DNA of 64,000 bases from positions 30,693,354-30,757,353 of the forward strand of contig NC_069126.1 in NCBI RefSeq assembly GCF_026914265.1. Direction: 5' to 3'. Under the pieces are notes generated by a model. It had not been told where the DNA came from, made no database searches, and was given only the letters and a program-made list of their open reading frames with translations. The position numbers and the translations under genes were made by a program. Of this stretch, positions 58,803 to 64,000 are shown in pieces (position 1 is the stretch's first letter; each line of letters begins with the position of its first letter). The stretch comes from Mya arenaria (Eukaryota; Mollusca; Bivalvia; Myida; Myidae).

Positions 58803-61800
58803 CGGTATCTTAATGTTACTCTGGGCTATTCTCTCCCATTCTTCTATACATCTTTGGACGTCCTCCATATCTGGATTTAGATAATGCATCACATTCATTT
58901 CAATCAGTTGCTTAGCCACGATCTGCTCCCAGCCCTTATTTGCGTGCGGATTTATGGGACTTGGGTGGAGTATACATTCCACTTTCACGTTCATGATTCC
59001 GGCGTTGTGGAGCGCCTTTGAGGCTCGTTGCTGGACGAACTTGCCCACGGCAACGATTACACGAATGTTCATCAGTTTAACGAGTTCGACTAACGCAACA
59101 TCGCACGTTTCGTTTATCTGGTCAAGCTCCGAATGCACTAGCTGAGGGGGTGTGACATTTTTACCGGACTCTGACATGTAGGCCAGTGGACAAAAGTTGT
59201 ACACGTAAGAGTTTTTGAAGAAGTTCTCCGCAACTTTGCAAACTTTTTGAAACAAGCCCCAAAACCTGGCACCGCTAACCTGCAACATACAAAACACCAT
59301 TGTCTGCCAGGCACAAAATTTAAGATTAACATTTAACTAGAGATTGCTTTTTGTACTTCTCTCCCCCAATGTCTTGTCTTAGCTGAAAAATAATCAATGA
59401 TGAACATAAATTTTGTACTTATTTAGACTTGAAAAGGACCATCAGTGACCTTGAAGTTTGGCCTATCCACCTGTTTTCAATAGTGAACATCTAATGCATG
59501 AAATCAGAGATCTCAAAATCAATAGGGGTCATCTACTAATCATGTCCAACTAATTGAACTTGCATACCAAGTATGAAGCTCCTTGGCCCAAGCATTCTTT
59601 ATATATTTAGTGGAAACGATTATTTCACCTCAAGGTTAAGATGAAATTAACCTTCGACCTACTGATCTCAAAATCATGTGGAATCATTGACTGGTCATGA
59701 CCAACTGGCTTACCAAGTATGAAGATCCTGGGTGCAAGCATTCCTTAGTTATTGAGCGGGAACTGTATTTTCACCTCAAGGTCACCTTGACCTTTGACCA
59801 TCTGATCTCAAAATGAATAGGGGTTATCTACTAGTCATGACCAATTGGCATACTAAGTATGAAGTTCCTGGGTGCAAGCGTTCTGCAGTTATTGAGTGGA
59901 CAATATTTTTAGCTTAATGTCACTGTAAACATAATTGTTCTGAAGGTCATCATGACCTTGACCTTTGACCTACTGATCTCAAAATCAATAGAGGTCACGT
60001 ACTTGCCATGACAAACAAACATAGCAAGTATGAGTATAAAAAATCATGATTCAAACTGAATGATCGTCTTTGGTACCATGATGGTGGTAACACTGGGTCT
60101 TGGAACAGACTAAAAGCCGGAACTTCAGAATCTTACAAATAACAAAATGCGTGATCAGTGGAAAACAAAATTACTGCTGACTAAATGTGTATGCTCCTCT
60201 TATGTTTTTTTCAGTCAAACTTGGGCCATTACTTAACAATTACTTAAGCTAGAGTTAAGGGCCTTGCTATGCACATGAATTTTGTATCTGGCAGCATACA
60301 TACCAAGTTTCATTTAGATATATTGAACGTTTTTTTTGAGTGATGGCCAATGCAAAAGCCAGCAATGACGCCAAAGCTATTTCAATACCTAGACCTTAGT
60401 GGCGAAACCGTGGTCTAGTGGTAACACACTTGACAGTCAATCCAGGGATCACAGGTTTGATTCCCTGCTGCACCACTAAAAATACTAATCCTCTCCCGGT
60501 AGGGATGTTAAATGGGGGTCACATGTGACGGTGCTATACACTGTGGTGAACCAGGGTAGTTCTAACCAGGGTTACATTCTGTCGTTGCATTTGCTCCAGA
60601 AACCTTATATGACTAACAATCATTTCGGAGCACTCGCCGAATGTGCATGGCCCGTGCAAGTATTTATAAACTCAATATTTATGCGAAAAGCTACTACCAT
60701 GACATTCTTTCTAAAAAAAAGTGTAGAAAAATAATCACCCATAGACATGGATCAAGCTAGAGAGACTCGGGAAAAGAAGTCTCCATGAACTTCATGTGTT
60801 TTAACTTCTTCCTATTTTGAATTGCAGGAAAAAGGTTTTCTCAATATAATTAAAAGAAAATAACTTCTCCCTGGTTTGTGGAAAACTCAATCAGATCAAA
60901 GTATAGCTTGATTACTGATAGATCATCTTAAGCTACCCCTGTTAAACTAATATGCTATGCTTCGCCGTAAACTGTGGGCAAATTGGCTAAGAAAATCTCA
61001 ATAAATAATTAATGGGGCAGTTTCATCAATTGGTTCTGCAAGATACGAATGCAGATATATGCAGTCACTCAAACTTGTGTTATACCGTAGAAAAGGTAAT
61101 CTGGCAAAAGCTTGAGTTGAACTTGGTCTACCTTGTCACCACAAATTATAAGACAGTTGCTTTGACTAGTCGCCTATAAAGGAGACAACTGACAATTCAG
61201 GATAATTGAAGAGTATTTCAAGATTGAAAGAGTTGTCTCCCCGGCTTCAAGCAAATTCATAATCATATAAACGAGATTTTGTCAGTTCCCACAGTATGTA
61301 TGAAGTGTAACGGAAGAAAGTACCGTATTTGCCAACGATGTGATAGAGCAACATTCACTCAACTAACCTCATTCCTGGTGCAGGCAAGACCAGTGACCGG
61401 CTTTTTGGGATGTTCAATCTCTGGTTTGTAGATATCACCTGTGATTTTCAGCCAATCCCGCGTCACACATGCCTCTCCGAATGGCACCTGTTGTAATGGA
61501 AATAGTGAGTATTGTTATAAGCTTACACTAATAATGGCCTTCTTGGCTGAAAACTAAATAAGGTTGAACATGATTCTCCGAATGGTAACTGATCAATGCC
61601 ATTGAAAGTGGATATATTGCTATAAACGTGAACTTCTAATGGCCTTCTTAAACTAAAAAGGTTCAACATGCTTCTCCAAATCGAACCTGATGTCATGGAA
61701 ATAGTGAGTATTGCTTTAAAAGTACACTAATAATGGCCTTCTTGCATGTTCAACCTTTTTTAGTTTTCAGATATGGCAAACATATTAGATTGGAGAAATA

Positions 61801-64000
61801 TACAATGAAGAGCACCAAGACTATGAGCCTATGGCAATGGTTGACTTACGATTATTGGGAAAAAACACACAAAAAGAGCATGTTATAATGATTTCATGAC
61901 CATGCATGGAACTATGTCTTTACTGAAGAAATGTGGTATTCTAATATCACCACAAATAAGTGCATACATGATGATATTACAAAAGACATATTTTAGTACA
62001 AGATATTTATTTCCGCTAAACTTTGCATGCTTACATTGTACCGTTAAGTTAAGTGCGTAACAAGAATGTTGTGGAGTGAACACAAAGGATCATCTGTTGT
62101 TTTTCTAAACAAAATAGGGGGAATAACACAACAAGTACTAACAAAAGAGTAACGATCCTTGCTGTACATGTGTATTTTGCTTCTGGCAACATGCATACAA
62201 AATTTCATTTGAATATCCTTATTATGGCCATGGTTAAAGTTTTGCATACTAACAACATAACCCCAAAGCTATGACAATATCTCAACTGTTTTTCCTTCAT
62301 AAACAGACAAACTTTAATATCGCAGAAATAATGTTTTTTACATACCCCATTTTGCGACATCCCATATGGTCCAGGGTTCATTCCGAGGAAGAGAAGCGTC
62401 CGCTCCGAGGTACAGTATTTGGCCACAAAGTCCCGATGAGTTTGAAATGCATAAGTCAGGGGACTGTAAATAACCGTCACTGGGTAGCCATACTTGATTG
62501 GCAGCATTTTCTGGCATAGCCTTTGCTCAATCTGTAAAAATTGAGCGCCGATCGGAGACAAATCGTCCTCAATTGAGAAATTAAAAATTGTCTCGATCTG
62601 ATTATTATAGTCATACGTGTCAATGGTGCATTCTGGATTATCGACATCAACCATTGGGCCAAGTTTGGTAGGTGCCATAACAATCGTGTTTGGTCGAGGC
62701 TTGTTTTCATCTGGCGGTTCTTTATCAATTTTACGTTTTCGTCCTCTTTTTTTCTTTGGAACCACACCTGGGGCTTCCATATTGAACTCTGACCCAGTGC
62801 TTGCTGGACTAGCATTTCTAGGTATGCTAAAGTTTGACATTTCTGGGTGATACTGACCCATGTTCTCTGGCGGACAGTGTGAGGATTGCTGATTATAATG
62901 CTGACTGTAATTACCCTGTGGCCCACTAAAACCCTGACTAGGATATCTCGAACTCGGCTGCTCATTTGACGTTGGCGGGTACATGTTATTCTGAGAATTA
63001 AACTCATTACCTCCCCTATTTTGGTAATAGCCATTTTCGTACCTTCCGTTACCATAGTTTCCATGGTTACCTTGAAAGTTTTTCCCTGGTGGGTTTTGAT
63101 TGTAGAAGGACTCGTTTTGATTATACTCGTTGCCATGGTAATTCGACGGGTTTAATTGTGGCTTGTCCCCACCATTTTGGCTCTGGCTCATATTTTGGTA
63201 ATTCTGCTGTTGGAAGTTGTTTCTGTATTGGTGTGCTTGGTCAAATTGCTGCCCGCTAAAATTCTCGCCGCTTGGATGATTTGGCTGGCTCCCCATTTGA
63301 GGATCACCCCTATTGAAATTTCCCCACCGGTTTCCAGCCATGTGATTATAATTATCAAAGGATTGGTTCCCATAAAGACCAGTTCTTTGACCCCCTGCAG
63401 AATAAACCTGCCTACTAAACTGTTTCCCGTAATTCTTTGAACCATACCCTTCTTTAGAATTCCCTTTCGTCCCTTCCTGAGCTTTTTTCTCTTTGGTAGT
63501 TTTATCAAGATCAATGAAAACCTTGGGCGAATCAGTCTCCCGAATTTCATCGCTTTCGCTTTTAACAGCCTCACAACCATGACCACTGTATATGTTTTCG
63601 ATATACTGCTTTGAGTGTAGAAAATCCCATTGTCCCTCATCAGGGACACTAAACTCCTGAGAGGGTTGCGTGGGGGCAACTTGGTTATTTCCATCTTTAC
63701 ACAAGACTGGTTCCTGGCTCGCGTTACTCACACTTGACTGAGAGTCGCATCTCGATGGCGGATGCATTGGTCCTGGATCTGACATGACAGAATTTTCATC
63801 ATAATCCATTGACGAATCGACACCCGGAAGATTACTCGTGAAGTTTGAGTTCTCTTCTTGAGAATGGAAGCTAGGCTCTCTGGGTAATACGCTACCAGGA
63901 CTTTGGTTTGCAGCATAACAATTGTAGGGTGGCAAGATTTCTGGCTTCTCGTTGAAGCGTTGACCTTGAACACAAGGGTATGGCTTTTGATTATCTGGTT
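58779..64000 (-). CDS. SMUG1: SMUG1-type uracil-DNA glycosylase (5' end outside window)
   Basis: The nuclear enzyme excises uracil and oxidised pyrimidines from DNA for base-excision repair. Minus-strand exons run from the window edge to 62346, then 61487-61368 and 59279-58779, all joined in phase 0 by GT-AG introns. 757 residues are visible and the frame is still open at 64000. Residues 1 to about 410 are Q/N/G/S/Y-rich and probably disordered; a basic KKKRGRKRK follows near 412-420. The catalytic fold starts near 455 (GAQFLQIEQRL). Motif 1 is GMNPGPYGMSQNG|VPFGEA (Asn near 541), then VSGARFWGLF, NFCPLAYM and motif 2 HPSPINPHANKGW (His near 696). A 28-residue tail follows the usual end. Vertebrate SMUG1 is about 270 residues, so the N-terminal region is a large extension. 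The catalytic residues are intact. Confidence 0.95.
59440..60015. repeat. Tandem dispersed repeat in SMUG1 intron
   Basis: Three to four units of about 175 bp with the phrases TGACCTTGACCTTTGACC, TGATCTCAAAATCAATAGGG, GTCATCTACTA, CATGACCAA and AAGTATGAAG. The type is very common in bivalve genomes (remembered knowledge). It lies in the intron between the last two coding exons. Confidence 0.75.
60407..60700 (+). mobile_element. tRNA-derived SINE in SMUG1 intron
   Basis: The plus-strand head CCGTGGTCTAGTGGTAACAC (box A) and CACAGGTTTGATTCCC (box B) is followed by a body with CTCTCCCGGTAGGGATGTTA, GGGGGTCACATGTGACGG and CATTTGCTCCAGAAACC. It is antisense to SMUG1. No acceptor-stem pairing is seen, so it is not a tRNA gene. 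Confidence 0.7.
61470..61770 (-). repeat. ~100-bp triplication of the exon 2 acceptor of SMUG1
   Basis: The border of SMUG1 exon 2 (minus strand CAGGTGCCATTCGGAGAGGC) recurs upstream in the intron as GTTACCATTCGGAGAATC near 61575-61592 and GGTTCGATTTGGAGAAGC near 61672-61690. Each copy is preceded by the same intron sequence (AAGAAGGCCATTA, ATAGTGAGTATTG in plus sense). Only the copy at 61487 continues into a full exon. Confidence 0.8.
61771..62345. other. SMUG1 intron between the first two visible coding exons
   Basis: AT-rich intron with a mollusc-type phrase (GGCAACATGCATACAAAATT) near 62180. No other feature is supported. Confidence 0.6.

Noticed and set aside
58954-59145. Plus-strand frame opposite the last SMUG1 exon
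   Set aside because: Antisense shadow of a strongly supported coding exon.
62477-63694. Open frames of 219 and 168 codons on the minus strand overlapping SMUG1
   Set aside because: They are other-frame readings of the low-complexity Q/N/G-rich exon; the SMUG1 frame is the one that continues across splice sites into conserved motifs.
1-64000. Search for retrovirus-like, LTR or Polinton remains and toxin genes
   Set aside because: No element of these kinds could be recognised; the only retroelement protein pieces belong to a LINE.

Overview
The window is a piece of an animal genome, most likely a marine or freshwater bivalve mollusc. The reasons are temptin-like secreted proteins (a family known from molluscs), GT-AG split genes with TATA boxes, an AT-rich background, and dispersed repeats of types common in bivalve DNA. 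The species cannot be fixed from the sequence alone. Two kinds of host gene can be supported. Four are intact three-exon temptin-like genes plus one single-exon relic, between about 18.5 and 48.3 kb. The other is a SMUG1-type uracil-DNA glycosylase gene at the right edge, whose 5' end lies outside the window.

Layout. 0.6-11.2 kb: a tandem array of units of about 708 bp. Each unit carries a 106-nt exon-like module, and the array shows a three-unit higher-order pattern (b-c-a) with decayed copies at its edges. 11.2-18.4 kb: no confident gene; MITEs, mollusc-type dispersed repeats, a 30-bp minisatellite and a remnant of temptin intron 2. 18.5 kb: a dead temptin exon 3. 19-23.4 kb: nested DNA-transposon derivatives. 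23.7-28.3 kb and 29.3-32.9 kb: temptin genes A and B, head to tail on the plus strand, each followed by a related 30-bp minisatellite. 35-37.8 kb: intergenic, one SINE. 37.8-39.4 kb and 44.2-48.2 kb: temptin genes C and D on the minus strand, separated by a degraded CR1/jockey-type LINE that carries a SINE. 49-58.7 kb: a long gene-poor stretch with scattered MITEs. 58.8-64 kb: SMUG1 on the minus strand, three visible coding exons.

Function. The temptin genes encode 133-138 aa secreted proteins with eight mature cysteines and a conserved DSDGDG...NG.ELGDP loop. They look like a local family of paralogues: A and B are recent (14 differences in 138 residues by direct count), C and D older. In Aplysia, temptin is part of a water-borne attractant complex; that role here is an inference by family. 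SMUG1 removes uracil and oxidised pyrimidines from DNA. This copy has an unusually long Q/N/G/S-rich N-terminal region with a basic KKKRGRKRK stretch ahead of the catalytic domain.

Most other open frames are by-products of repeats whose period is a multiple of three, or of palindromic MITEs, and were left out. No retrovirus-like element, Polinton, CRISPR array or true tRNA/rRNA gene was recognised.
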